From assembly GCA_021798835.1 (NCBI GenBank), contig JAJZBQ010000010.1, forward strand, positions 1-64,000: a stretch of 64,000 bases of DNA. The letters are read 5' to 3'. Below are positions 1 to 9,166 of the stretch, in pieces. Made by a program: the position numbers and the translations under genes. The DNA comes from Pseudomonadota bacterium (GTDB lineage: Bacteria > Pseudomonadota > Gammaproteobacteria > Burkholderiales > Ferrovaceae). Positions within the stretch are counted from its first letter, which is position 1. Every line of letters begins with the position of its first letter. The notes beneath the pieces were generated by a model. The model was not told where the DNA came from and made no database searches. It saw nothing but the letters and a program-made list of their open reading frames with translations.

Positions 1-117
1 CAAGGAGGCCGCCGAACGCGCAACCCAACGCAGGAAAAAACCAAAAATCAAACCCAACCCCTGATCAACTACCGCAAAACCGCGTAATACCCCTCAAATT
101 TACGCGGTTCCTCAACC
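1..117. other. Junction DNA upstream of the truncated arsR, with a 10-bp inverted repeat
   Basis: No complete gene is visible. A perfect inverted repeat AACCGCGTAA (78-87) / TTACGCGGTT (100-109) with a 12-nt loop lies just before the point where arsR homology starts abruptly. A short reading frame rich in Lys and Arg enters from the left edge and ends at TGA 62-64, and could be the tail of a transposase. That idea is inference; 21 codons cannot establish a family. The arrangement fits a rearrangement or insertion that removed the arsR promoter and first third. Confidence 0.35.
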
Positions 118-120
118 CTG

Positions 121-360
121 ACAACACCGGGAGGTGTGGCGGCAGGGAAACTAGCAGAAGGGCTTGGGGCCGCACCCGCTTCACTGTCTTTCCATTTCAA
201 AACACTTAGCCATGCCGGTTTGATTGAAAGCAGGCAGGAAGGACGTTTCATCTATTACTCGGCCAACTTTGATGTGATGAACGGAATGGTGAATTACCTG
301 ACTGAAAACTGTTGTGGCGGCAATGCAGATCAGTGCAAAACACTACGTAAGAAATGTTGA
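121..360 (+). pseudogene. arsR: Truncated ArsR-family arsenite-responsive repressor (5' end missing)
   Basis: The reading frame encodes the recognition-helix part of an ArsR/SmtB winged helix (SLSFHFKTLSHAGLIESRQ), the beta-wing (GRFIYYS) and the C-terminal NCCGG...C cysteines used for As(III) sensing in one ArsR subclass. Family members carry about 35 more residues before this, covering helices 1-2; the frame upstream of about 121 shows no such sequence. The only start in frame is GTG 136, so a product would lack the dimerisation helix. It directly precedes arsC, as expected of a former arsRCDA operon whose repressor and promoter have been lost. Confidence 0.7.
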
Positions 361-382
361 AAAACGAAGAAGGAAAATAGAG

Positions 383-880
383 ATGAGTGAGAAGCAATAC
401 AACATGCTGGTTCTGTGTACTGGCAATTCCGCCCGCAGCATCTTGGGTGAAGTGCTGTTTAATACGCTGGGCAAAGGTAGGTTCAAAGCCTTCAGCGCAG
501 GTAGCAAGCCTGCTGGCCGTGTGAATCCGGGCGCAATCGAACTTTTGCAGGAAAAGGGCATCAGCACTGAAGGTCTTCGTAGCAAGAGCTGGGACGAATT
601 CGCCGCTCCGGGTGCGCCTGAGATCGACTTCATTTTCACTGTTTGCGACAACGCCGCCGGTGAAGTATGCCCAATCTGGCCAGGTAAGCCAGCGACTGCA
701 CACTGGGGCATTCCTGACCCCGCCCATGTTGAAGGTGATGAAGCGCGCCGTGCCGCTTTCAAAAAGGCATACGATCAACTTGCCCGCCGCATTCAGTTGT
801 TCATGGCTTTGCCCATCGAAAAGTTGGACAAGCTTGTGTTGAAGGAAAAATTGGCTGAAATTGGACGTATTCAAGATTAA
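383..880 (+). CDS. arsC: Arsenate reductase, thioredoxin-type (low-molecular-weight phosphatase fold)
   Basis: Reduces cytoplasmic As(V) to As(III) for export. The CX5R phosphate loop (CTGNSARS, Cys12-Arg18) opens the protein, and Cys88/Cys95 in VCDNAAGEVCP form the redox relay typical of the thioredoxin-coupled class. The protein has 165 residues from ATG 383; longer in-frame starts only extend into the arsR remnant. It is about 20 residues longer at the C-terminus than minimal members, ending in a charged helix. arsD starts 10 bp after its stop. With the upstream repressor broken, expression may be constitutive or come from read-through (inference). Confidence 0.93.
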   Translation: MSEKQYNMLVLCTGNSARSILGEVLFNTLGKGRFKAFSAGSKPAGRVNPGAIELLQEKGISTEGLRSKSWDEFAAPGAPEIDFIFTVCDNAAGEVCPIWPGKPATAHWGIPDPAHVEGDEARRAAFKKAYDQLARRIQLFMALPIEKLDKLVLKEKLAEIGRIQD

Positions 881-890
881 GGAGGAAGTA

Positions 891-1259
891 ATGACTAAAT
901 TACAGGTATTCGATCCGGCTTTGTGTTGCAGCACCGGGGTATGCGGCACCGAGGTCGATCAGGCATTGGTAGATTTCAGTGCCGATGCAGATTGGCTAAA
1001 ACGTGCGGGTGGTCAGATTGAGCGATTCAATCTTGCCCAGCAACCGATGGCGTTTGTTGAAAATTCTGTGGCCAAGGCATTCCTGGAGCGTTCCGGTGCC
1101 GAGGCACTGCCATTGATCTTGGTGGATGGCGAGATTGCCCTGGCAGGACGCTATCCAACCCGGAAGGAGTTGGCAAAGTTTGCTGGAGTTTCGGAACAGC
1201 CTGCCGAGGCTACGCCAGTTGCAGCAGGTGGCTGCTGCTCAGGCAAGAAGTGCTGCTGA
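891..1259 (+). CDS. arsD: Arsenic metallochaperone ArsD
   Basis: ArsD binds As(III)/Sb(III) and hands it to the ArsA ATPase. This 122-residue protein has the three vicinal cysteine pairs of the full-length family: CC at 12-13 (ALCCSTGVCG), and CC pairs in the C-terminal tail GGCCSGKKCC. The start ATG 891 follows a clear GGAGG Shine-Dalgarno at 882-886; the open frame upstream lies inside arsC and has no site of its own. Its position between arsC and arsA is the standard one. Confidence 0.95.
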   Translation: MTKLQVFDPALCCSTGVCGTEVDQALVDFSADADWLKRAGGQIERFNLAQQPMAFVENSVAKAFLERSGAEALPLILVDGEIALAGRYPTRKELAKFAGVSEQPAEATPVAAGGCCSGKKCC

Positions 1260-1281
1260 GAATTACACATAGGACGTAACC

Positions 1282-3036
1282 ATGGAATTTCTTGAGCAGC
1301 CGCCACGCTTTCTGTTCTTTACCGGCAAAGGCGGTGTAGGTAAAACCTCAATTGCTTGTGCAACTTCCATCCAACTGGCGGAAGCCGGGAAGCGGGTATT
1401 GCTGGTGAGCACCGATCCGGCCTCCAACGTGGGGCAAGTGTTTGGTATCACTATCGGCAATCACATTACTGCTATTCCGTCAGTGCCTCGGTTGGCTGCA
1501 TTGGAGATTGACCCGCAGGCAGCAGTTCAGGTTTATCGTGATCGTATTGTAGGTCCGGTACGAGGCGTGCTGCCGGAATCTGTCGTTAAGAGCATTGAGG
1601 AGCAACTATCGGGAGCGTGCACAACGGAAATCGCTGCCTTCGATGAATTCACCGCGCTGCTCATTGACTCAACGCTGACCCAAGAATACGACCACGTCGT
1701 TTTTGATACTGCACCGACCGGACACACCATCCGCTTGTTGCAACTGCCCGGCGCTTGGAGTGGGTTTCTTGAAGAAGGCAAAGGCGACGCTTCCTGCCTC
1801 GGCCCCTTGGCGGGTCTGGAAAAACAACGTGAGCAATACAAGGCAGCCGTTGATGCGCTGGCCGATGGCAATCGCACCCGATTGATCCTCGTTGCGCGGG
1901 CTCAGCAGGCGACCTTGCGCGAAGCTGCCCGGACACATGAAGAGCTCGTCGCCATTGGGTTGCGGCAACAATATCTCGTCATCAATGGCATTCTGCCCCA
2001 GATCGAGGCTGCAAGTGACCCGTTGGCAGCGGCGATTTATGAGCGCGAGCAAATAGCCTTGAAGGACATTCCCGATGTTCTGAAATTACTGCCCAGTGAT
2101 CGCGTAATGCTCAAGCCGTTCAATCTTGTTGGGCTGGATGCACTGCGCCATCTACTGGTGGACACGTCTTCGATTCCGCACGTGAATGTCGATGTGCCGA
2201 TTGAACTGGCGGAGCCTGGCCTTTCGGAATTGGTGGACGGCATTGCTGAGGATGGACATGGCTTGGTGATGCTCATGGGCAAGGGTGGAGTCGGCAAAAC
2301 CACCCTTGCTGCCGCCATCGCGGTGGAATTGGCACATCGAGGCTTGCCGGTGCATCTCACCACTTCCGATCCGGCAGCCCACTTGACTGAAACCTTGAGC
2401 GGCTCCCTCGATAATCTGACGGTCAGCCGGATAGATCCGCATGTTGAAACGGAACGCTACCGCCAACATGTGATGAAAACCAAAGGGGCGAGTCTTGATG
2501 CCGAGGGACGCGCCGTGCTGGAAGAGGATTTGCGTTCACCCTGTACCGAGGAAATCGCCGTCTTCCAAGCGTTCTCTCACATCATTCGGGAGGCAGGTAA
2601 GAAGTTTGTGGTCATGGATACCGCCCCAACGGGCCACACTCTGCTGCTGCTCGATGCAACGGGAGCCTATCACCGTGAAGTCGGCCGGCAGACTGGCAAT
2701 AAGGGCATGCAATACACTACGCCGATGATGCGGCTTCAGGATGAAAAGCAAACCAAGGTGTTGATTGTGACACTGGCTGAAACAACACCGGTGCTGGAAG
2801 CTGGGAAACTTCAAGATGATTTGCGTCGTGCGGGGATTGAGCCGTGGGCATGGGTCGTCAACACCAGCGTGGCGGCGGCATCTGCCAAGTCCCGGTTGCT
2901 GCGCCAGCGCGCTGCAAATGAAATTCGAGAAATCATCGCCGTCGCTACCCAGTACGCGCAGCGTTATGCGGTGGTCCCTTTGCTCAAAGATGAGCCTGTC
3001 GGTGTGAATCGCTTACTGAGGCTTTCGGCGGGATAA
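1282..3036 (+). CDS. arsA: Arsenite-stimulated ATPase ArsA
   Basis: Soluble ATPase that energises an arsenite efflux channel. Two homologous halves are each marked by a GKGGVGKT P-loop (residue 15 onward and near residue 333) and DTAPTGHT signature loops. Cysteines of the metal site are conserved: Cys113 in SGACTTE, a second in DASCLG and a third in SPCTEE. At 584 residues it has the normal two-domain length. It is the last intact gene of the arsCDA run; no arsB or acr3 follows, so the membrane partner must be elsewhere, plausibly the ACR3 gene at 7.2 kb. Confidence 0.96.
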   Translation: MEFLEQPPRFLFFTGKGGVGKTSIACATSIQLAEAGKRVLLVSTDPASNVGQVFGITIGNHITAIPSVPRLAALEIDPQAAVQVYRDRIVGPVRGVLPESVVKSIEEQLSGACTTEIAAFDEFTALLIDSTLTQEYDHVVFDTAPTGHTIRLLQLPGAWSGFLEEGKGDASCLGPLAGLEKQREQYKAAVDALADGNRTRLILVARAQQATLREAARTHEELVAIGLRQQYLVINGILPQIEAASDPLAAAIYEREQIALKDIPDVLKLLPSDRVMLKPFNLVGLDALRHLLVDTSSIPHVNVDVPIELAEPGLSELVDGIAEDGHGLVMLMGKGGVGKTTLAAAIAVELAHRGLPVHLTTSDPAAHLTETLSGSLDNLTVSRIDPHVETERYRQHVMKTKGASLDAEGRAVLEEDLRSPCTEEIAVFQAFSHIIREAGKKFVVMDTAPTGHTLLLLDATGAYHREVGRQTGNKGMQYTTPMMRLQDEKQTKVLIVTLAETTPVLEAGKLQDDLRRAGIEPWAWVVNTSVAAASAKSRLLRQRAANEIREIIAVATQYAQRYAVVPLLKDEPVGVNRLLRLSAG

Positions 3037-3179
3037 AGGTGTCAAGGAAGTGACATGAAGGACTGGTATGAATCTCAAAATGCCAGTAGCAATAGATAGC
3101 TGATGTTCATCTAAGGACGCGGTGATGAATAGGGTAAGTTTGGGGTTTTCGATGGTATTGAGTGTATCCCCCATTTTTT

Positions 3180-4781
3180 CTATGTCTTAAACAAATTAGA
3201 AATTTCTTTCATTACATCAGCTACTTCTTTCAGAGTTTCAGCAGATGTCGACGCATTGCCCACAATCGTGCAGTTGTCCTTTGCCATCTGTGTGATTTTC
3301 TCAATGTGCTGAGTCACCTCTGTACTGGCTGTCCTTTGTTCTGCAACCAATGACCTGATTTCTGTCACGCCCTGATGAGTGCGTTCAGATGCCATGCGAG
3401 CCGTACTCAGAACTTCGGTTACCCTGTCAGCACTTGCACGGCTTTCGACCAGCGCTTCGATGCCCTTTTCAATGCGTAGTTCCACCTCTTTAGATTGTTT
3501 TCCTAAGGTTAGTGTGACTGCATCAATGGCTTTTGCTGACTGGTCAGATGTTTCAGCCAACCTTCTGACTTCGTCGGCTACCACTGCGAATCCACGGCCA
3601 GCCTCACCAGCTCTGGCTGCCTCTATGGCAGCATTCAAAGCCAGTAAATTGGTTTGTTCTGCTATTTCCCTCACATTACCTGTCAACTGATTAATGGAGC
3701 GGGTATTAGCCAGAAATTCGCCGACTTTGACCGCAATGTCATTAACGATCACTTCAATGCTTGCGATTTGAGAGACCAACATTTTGACAGCTTCATTACC
3801 GGCCTCTGTTCGTGAAAAGCTACTCTGGGCTTCCCTGGATACGCTGTCTGCGGTCGAGGTCACGGATGACATGGAAACCGACATTTTTTGCATAGTGATG
3901 GCGGCATTGGCAGTTGCATTGAACTGCTCTCGCGATGACTCCAGAACACTTTTTGATGTGGTCGCGATGTCATGGGAAGATGACGACACATCTTCGGCCT
4001 TATCGTGTATCTGACGGATCGATGACTGCAAAGACTCCAGAAAACGATTAAAACTATTGGAAATCCTTCCTGCCTCATCTTGCACAGAATCATGAAAACG
4101 CAGAGTCAAATCATGCTCATGAGTGACCTGTTCGATTTGAACAGTAAGTGTTGACAAGCGATTGGTAAAATTGACAACGGTAGTTCCCACTAGAACACCA
4201 CCAAAAACGAATGCCACAATAGCCATCCCTGCGGCAATCCAGATCATTTTCCTGGCCTGATCCAGATCTGCGTGAGTGTCAAGCCTGACTTTTTCCGTTT
4301 CTGCTTTTAACAGCGAGCTGATCTCATACCTAAGGTTTCTCCAAGGTAAAGTCCCCTGGTTTTCAATTGTGGAAAGTGCTCCCTGAAGATCATTAGAGTC
4401 TGCGAGATCAACCGCTTTTTTCCTTGCTGCTTTAACTGCAACCCAATCATTGTCGATTTTTTCAAGTACTTCGCGTGCGGATACATCTTCACGCATCTTA
4501 GCCACTTTTAAGTCCGCATCAAATTCTGCTTCAGACTTCGGAAGCACCTTCTGGGGAACTGGTCCCGGGTGTAAAACATAATTGATAACAGCCTTTTCAC
4601 CCAAAAAACCAGACTGATACATGTGATTGATCAACTGGAGATAAGGCAGATCCCCATCCAGAAGCACGGCGCTTTTTTCGGTCAGTGACACAAGACTGTA
4701 AACGGCAGACCCCATTGCAATCAGTAGCAACAGGGCTGCCATGCTTAATGATGCGGCCAGTCTTGTTCTTATGCTTCTCAT
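3180..4781 (-). CDS. Methyl-accepting chemotaxis protein
   Basis: Transmembrane chemoreceptor feeding a CheA/CheW array. In order: N-terminal membrane helix (after RTRLAAS), a periplasmic four-helix-bundle-like sensor of about 150 residues, a second membrane helix near residue 185, HAMP, and a long cytoplasmic coiled coil with the hairpin tip motif [18 protein letters not shown] 4781 is preferred because GAGAGG precedes it by a suitable distance; an upstream ATG (4802) and a 38-residue extension lack this. No che genes are nearby, so it is an orphan receptor with unknown ligand. No C-terminal NWETF-like CheR tether is present. Confidence 0.9.
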   Translation of the reverse strand: MRSIRTRLAASLSMAALLLLIAMGSAVYSLVSLTEKSAVLLDGDLPYLQLINHMYQSGFLGEKAVINYVLHPGPVPQKVLPKSEAEFDADLKVAKMREDVSAREVLEKIDNDWVAVKAARKKAVDLADSNDLQGALSTIENQGTLPWRNLRYEISSLLKAETEKVRLDTHADLDQARKMIWIAAGMAIVAFVFGGVLVGTTVVNFTNRLSTLTVQIEQVTHEHDLTLRFHDSVQDEAGRISNSFNRFLESLQSSIRQIHDKAEDVSSSSHDIATTSKSVLESSREQFNATANAAITMQKMSVSMSSVTSTADSVSREAQSSFSRTEAGNEAVKMLVSQIASIEVIVNDIAVKVGEFLANTRSINQLTGNVREIAEQTNLLALNAAIEAARAGEAGRGFAVVADEVRRLAETSDQSAKAIDAVTLTLGKQSKEVELRIEKGIEALVESRASADRVTEVLSTARMASERTHQGVTEIRSLVAEQRTASTEVTQHIEKITQMAKDNCTIVGNASTSAETLKEVADVMKEISNLFKT

Positions 4782-5005
4782 GAGTACCTCTCTAGTGCGC
4801 ATGATTATACGCTTTGGCTGACTGTAGCATTTTCCAGAGAAAAAATTATTTATCCCACTGTAATATTGTGGAATTATGACGTTTCTGGTCATTCAGGAAC
4901 GAGCAAGTGGCAATAGCCTCAAAAAGGCAGGCAAGCACTATTCAAGTGCGTTCTCATTGGCAAATGATCAGTACCGGTGCCGAGTCTGGTACCTATGGCA
5001 AATGA

Positions 5006-5410
5006 ATTCTTGGCTATGACAATGATGCGGTAAAGCCACCCAAGAAATTCAAATATGCGGGAACACGATTGCCGTATGTTACTTTTCTGGGCATCATTTT
5101 CTACATCGGTCTGCGTGCTCAGAAAAATACCCGTGCCCTCGAAATCGCCAATGCTGAGCTGATCCAGCTCAAGTTCGCTATCAATGAGCATGCCATCGTC
5201 AGCGCTACCGATGTGCACGGCAACATTACCGATGCCAATGACAAGTTTATGGAGATCAGCGGTTACCGGCGCGAAGAGAAGAATTGCTGGGTCATAGCCA
5301 ACGCCTGATCAAATCCAACGAGCACGACACCGTTTTTTTTCGGGCCATGTGGCGCAGCAGATCAAAGAATGTTGTAAAGTGGCTCCTGATGAGGGGGGAT
5401 GGATTTTGTT
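5006..5410 (+). pseudogene. Remnant of a membrane-anchored PAS sensor, frameshifted
   Basis: The frame running into 5069-5308 encodes a membrane helix (VTFLGIIFYIGL) followed by a PAS domain start (AELIQLKFAINEHAIVSATD...NITDANDKFMEISGYRREE). After about 5275 the expected PAS continuation (LLGHSQRLIKSNEHDTVFF) appears in another frame, showing a frameshift, and that frame ends at TGA just inside the next gene. No output domain follows. It is probably the decayed front part of a GGDEF or kinase protein related to the diguanylate cyclase downstream. Confidence 0.6.
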
Positions 5411-7075
5411 GACAAAATGAGCATACCGAAAAAGCCTATGCATTTCTCGGGGGAGGCCATGGAGGGGATGGCTTGTCAGGACTCTCTGCGCATCATTTTC
5501 GACGGTGCGGCCGAATTTGTGATGCTCCTTGATCATTCAGGGAAAATCCTGTTTGTAAATTCCTCCGGGCTTGCGCTGACAGGTGCAAAGTCTACCGACG
5601 AAGTCCCCCATATTGCCAGCATCCTGGCACATGAACATCTGGAACGATTCTCCTTGTTCAACGAGCGTATTTGCTCAGGAGAAAGTGATAGGATCGAATT
5701 CGAGCTGACTGGGCTAAATGGAATAAAGCGATGGATGGATGCTCATTCCCTGCCTTTTCCCGACGCAACCGGAAACAAGTTCCTGCATCTGAGTTTTGCA
5801 AGGGATTTTACCGTGCAAAGAACGACCGCAGAGGAGCTTCGCGCCAGCGAAGAACGTTGGCGATTCGCTCTGGAAGGGGCTGGACATGGTGTCTGGGACT
5901 ATGATTTTCAAACCGGGATCAATATTGCATCAAAATACCTCAAGGAAATGCTGGGGTTTGATCCGGATACCACGGATCACTATTTAACCGACTGGGCCGA
6001 GCGCCTGGATGCGGAAACTTTGAAAAAAACCTCCGATGCTTTAACCGATGTTCTGGAAAACAGGACAGACCGGTATCTTGTCGAACAGCATGTTCGATGC
6101 GAAGACGGAAGCTACAAATGGTTGCTGACCAGAGGAATGGTGGTATTGAGAGATGCACGTGGCAGGCCATTACGGCTGATTGGAACCAGTTCCGATATTA
6201 CACAGCAAAAGGAGGATGTGATTCGCCTTCATCTGGCCGCAAACGTGTTCTCTCATGCGCGCGAAGGGATTGTCATCGCAGATTCATCCGGACGCATCCT
6301 GGATACCAATAGGGCCTATACGAAGATCACCGGCTTTAATCGCGATGAGATGATCGGCAGAAGTATTCCCGGGATAGACGATACCGTTTGGCAGGAATTG
6401 AGGGAGGGCGGCTATTGGCAGGTGGAAAACTGGAAAAAAAGAAAAGATGGCGAAAGTTATGCTGAAATGCTTTCCATCAATGCGGTTCGTGATACAGAGG
6501 GAGAAATTCGGAATTATGTCGGAATGCTTTCCGATATTACATTGATGAAAATTCATCAGGAACAACTTGAACAAATTGCCCATTACGATGTTTTGACCCA
6601 ATTACCCAATCGGGTGTTGCTGGCAGAGCATTTACAAAAGGCCATGTTTTTCTCCAAAATGAACGGGAGTTTTATGACCGTGGCTTATTTGGATCTCGAT
6701 GGTTTCAAGGATGTGAATGACAGATACGGTCACGAAATGGGTGACTTGTTGCTGACGGTCGTTTCTCGGCACATGAAATCAGTGCTCAAGGAAGGCGATG
6801 TCCTGGCGCGCGTTGGTGGTGATGAGTTTGTGGCATTGATCATGAACCTGGAAAATCCACAGGCATGTCAACCCGTACTGAATCGTCTTCTTTATGCCGC
6901 ATCAGATCCCGTGATGTTGAAAAATACCTTGGTACAGGTTTCAGCCAGCATAGGGGTCACAACCTATCCACTTGATGGTGGTGATTCCGACCAATTAATA
7001 CGCCACGCCGATCACGCGATGTATCAAGCCAAGCAACTGGGCAAGAATCGCTTTCACTTTTTTGACTTTGGTTGA
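5399..7075 (+). CDS. PAS-PAS-PAS-GGDEF diguanylate cyclase
   Basis: Synthesises c-di-GMP. Three PAS-like modules (about residues 30-100, 145-270 and 280-395; the last two end in the PAC signatures GTSSDIT and GMLSDIT) lead into a GGDEF domain (about 400-558) with the active-site RVGGDEF intact. The autoinhibitory I-site, RxxD five residues before GGDEF, reads KEGD here, so product inhibition may be weak. There is no membrane segment; the protein looks cytosolic. The start at ATG 5399 sits directly after a G-rich run; ATG 5417 is an alternative. Confidence 0.85.
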   Translation: MDFVDKMSIPKKPMHFSGEAMEGMACQDSLRIIFDGAAEFVMLLDHSGKILFVNSSGLALTGAKSTDEVPHIASILAHEHLERFSLFNERICSGESDRIEFELTGLNGIKRWMDAHSLPFPDATGNKFLHLSFARDFTVQRTTAEELRASEERWRFALEGAGHGVWDYDFQTGINIASKYLKEMLGFDPDTTDHYLTDWAERLDAETLKKTSDALTDVLENRTDRYLVEQHVRCEDGSYKWLLTRGMVVLRDARGRPLRLIGTSSDITQQKEDVIRLHLAANVFSHAREGIVIADSSGRILDTNRAYTKITGFNRDEMIGRSIPGIDDTVWQELREGGYWQVENWKKRKDGESYAEMLSINAVRDTEGEIRNYVGMLSDITLMKIHQEQLEQIAHYDVLTQLPNRVLLAEHLQKAMFFSKMNGSFMTVAYLDLDGFKDVNDRYGHEMGDLLLTVVSRHMKSVLKEGDVLARVGGDEFVALIMNLENPQACQPVLNRLLYAASDPVMLKNTLVQVSASIGVTTYPLDGGDSDQLIRHADHAMYQAKQLGKNRFHFFDFG

Positions 7076-7204
7076 TCAAGGCGTTCTTGCCAGTGCCTCG
7101 TAGGCAAAGGGGATAAATCGGTTTCAAGGTTCGTGATAAGCCTGGTAAATTCGGGACCCAAGCATCTTGGAGTAACACTGAGTACAGCGGGTGGTTACGC
7201 TCCC

Positions 7205-8284
7205 TTACGTCGAAGTCAGATTGCCTTCGTACCAGTTTTTTGACGCGTTGACTGCCCGAACGATCAGTAACATGACGGGGACCTCGATGAGTACTCCGAC
7301 CACAGTGGCCAGTGCTGCACCGGACTCAAAGCCAAAGAGGCTGATGGCGGCAGCAACGGCCAGTTCGAAGAAGTTGCTTGCACCAATGAGGGCCGATGGG
7401 CAGGCGATATTGTGCTTTTCACCGATGATTCGGTTGAGCCAGTAGGCCAGGGCGGAGTTTGCGAATACCTGAATGAGAATTGGCACTGCGATGAGTGCGA
7501 TAACCAGAGGCTGTTCGATGATGGCTTTGCCCTGGAAGGCAAACAAAAGCACCAGTGTCGTTAATAGTGCGGTAATTGACCATGGCCCGATGCTTTCCAT
7601 GACCAGATCGAAATGTTCGCGGCCTTTTGCAAAAAGGTTGCGTCGCCAGAGTTGTGAGAGGGCGAGTGGAATGACGATGTACAGAACTACAGAGACGGCC
7701 AAGGTTTCCCAGGGAACATGGATGGCGGATATTCCAAGAAGCATGCCGACAATGGGAGCAAAGGCCACGACCATGATCGTATCATTGAGTGCGACTTGCG
7801 AAAGTGTAAAAAGAGGATCCCCGTTCGAGAGTTTGCTCCAGACAAATACCATCGCTGTGCACGGTGCTGCGGCCAACAGGATCAGGCCAGCAATGTAGGA
7901 GTCCAACTGATCAGCAGGGAGCAACGGTGCGAACAAGTGGCGGATGAAAACCCAGGCCAGAAAGGCCATGGAGAAGGGTTTGACGAGCCAGTTTACGAAG
8001 AGGGTAACCGCGATGCCACGGAAATGCCGACGTACCTCATGTAGGGTACTGAAGTCGACTTTGACCAGCATGGGGATGATCATGACCCAAATCAGCAAGC
8101 CAACGGGAATATTCACTTTGGCGATTTCCATTCGTCCCATTGTCTGAAAAGGGCCAGGAATGAAATGGCCCAGAACGATGCCTGCGATGATGCAGAGAAA
8201 CACCCAGAGAGTCAGATAGCGCTCGAAAATTCCCATCGGGGATTCCTTGGTCACTTTGGAGGAGATATCACATTGAAAAGACAT
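7205..8284 (-). CDS. acr3: ACR3-family arsenite efflux permease
   Basis: Exports As(III) across the inner membrane. It has about ten hydrophobic helices over 359 residues and both ACR3 hallmarks: the helix with the essential cysteine (AAPCTAMVFVWSKLSNGDP) and the glutamate-bearing NFFELAVAAAISLFG. Start ATG 8284 is preceded by TGAGGAAA; a longer frame upstream overlaps arsRC. It begins 13 bp after the arsRC stop, so the two form one operon. It may also serve as channel for ArsA encoded at 1.3 kb, though ACR3 can work alone. Confidence 0.93.
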   Translation of the reverse strand: MSFQCDISSKVTKESPMGIFERYLTLWVFLCIIAGIVLGHFIPGPFQTMGRMEIAKVNIPVGLLIWVMIIPMLVKVDFSTLHEVRRHFRGIAVTLFVNWLVKPFSMAFLAWVFIRHLFAPLLPADQLDSYIAGLILLAAAPCTAMVFVWSKLSNGDPLFTLSQVALNDTIMVVAFAPIVGMLLGISAIHVPWETLAVSVVLYIVIPLALSQLWRRNLFAKGREHFDLVMESIGPWSITALLTTLVLLFAFQGKAIIEQPLVIALIAVPILIQVFANSALAYWLNRIIGEKHNIACPSALIGASNFFELAVAAAISLFGFESGAALATVVGVLIEVPVMLLIVRAVNASKNWYEGNLTST

Positions 8285-8297
8285 GTTTGGATTTTCC

Positions 8298-9113
8298 TCA
8301 CAGTGCGAGCGCATCGCGAACCGCGGTCACCAGTCTATTGCGGATGTCATCACGGACAGCGATAAAACTCTCTAGCGGTTCGCCATGTGGATCGTGGAAT
8401 GGGACATGAATGTGTTGAACGGGGCTGGGAAAGACGGGGCAAGTTTCCTTGGCGTTGTCGCACACGCTGACAACGAGGTGGATGGGTTCGTTGAGGAATT
8501 GATCCACGAGTTTGGGATGTAGTCCCTCGACCGATAATCCTGCAAGTTTGAGTGCTTCGATGGCTCCGTCAGCCACTTTCGGTTGCGGAACTGTTCCGGC
8601 AGAAATGGCCAAAATGTGTCCGGCCAGGTCGTGATTGAGAATGGCTTCCCCCATCTGAGAGCGGCATGAGTTACCCGTGCAGAGTACTAGGACGGTTCTT
8701 TTTTGCATGGTGAATTCCAAATTGTTTTTTGATGTCATAGGGAAAACAGGTTGTTTTTTTACAGGGGTGCCATCATCCGGCGAGTGTTTTGATGTGGTAT
8801 CGGTCATCGCGGTCTTTGGTAGGCATGGTTGTCCTTGGCAGCAATTTTTCGTGAGAAAAGTAAGCAACTTATCCATGGTGGTGTAGTCAGTTGAGTAAAA
8901 GATGAAGCGGCTCTCCTGACGGCCATGAATGAGGCAAACACGACTTAAATGGGCAAGGTGGAAGGACAGGGTTGCAGGGGGCAATCCGAGACGCTCGCTG
9001 ATGGCTCCGGCGTGCAGGCCACTGGGCCCGGCTTCTACAAGAAGACGGAAGACGGCAAGGCGTGATTCATGCCCGAGGGCGGCGAGAAGTTCTGCGGCAT
9101 CGTTCGTTTCCAT
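8298..9113 (-). CDS. arsRC: ArsR-ArsC fusion: arsenic-sensing repressor joined to arsenate reductase
   Basis: Residues 1-97 are an ArsR winged helix (LGHESRLAVFRLL; recognition helix PPATLSFHLAHLSR) ending in Cys91-Cys92...Cys97, the C-terminal As(III) site of the Acidithiobacillus-type ArsR. A flexible linker (about 98-135) leads to a complete thioredoxin-type ArsC with CTGNSCRS and VCDNAKETCP. Fused arsRC genes are known from Leptospirillum ferriphilum. ATG 9113 is chosen because upstream codons (TTG 9149) overlap the promoter. An internal ATG before MQKRTVLVLC could allow separate ArsC synthesis. The acr3 gene follows at 13 bp. Confidence 0.9.
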   Translation of the reverse strand: METNDAAELLAALGHESRLAVFRLLVEAGPSGLHAGAISERLGLPPATLSFHLAHLSRVCLIHGRQESRFIFYSTDYTTMDKLLTFLTKNCCQGQPCLPKTAMTDTTSKHSPDDGTPVKKQPVFPMTSKNNLEFTMQKRTVLVLCTGNSCRSQMGEAILNHDLAGHILAISAGTVPQPKVADGAIEALKLAGLSVEGLHPKLVDQFLNEPIHLVVSVCDNAKETCPVFPSPVQHIHVPFHDPHGEPLESFIAVRDDIRNRLVTAVRDALAL

Positions 9114-9119
9114 GTTTCC

Positions 9120-9149
9120 ATTATCATCGAAATAACTGAAAAAAGTCAA
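9120..9149 (-). promoter_or_regulatory. Sigma-70 promoter of arsRC-acr3, probably giving a leaderless mRNA
   Basis: On the minus strand, TTGACT (9149-9144) and GATAAT (9125-9120) are 18 bp apart. The expected transcription start, 6-8 nt after the -10, falls on the ATG at 9113. No Shine-Dalgarno lies upstream of that ATG, which agrees with a leaderless transcript. ATTTCGATGATAAT over the -10 resembles ArsR operator halves, so autoregulation is likely (inference). Confidence 0.6.
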
Positions 9150-9166
9150 CGATGGATTACATTTTA

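Noticed and set aside
248..949. A 233-codon minus-strand frame opposite arsC
   Set aside because: No homology seen and it lies wholly over arsC/arsD; not coding.
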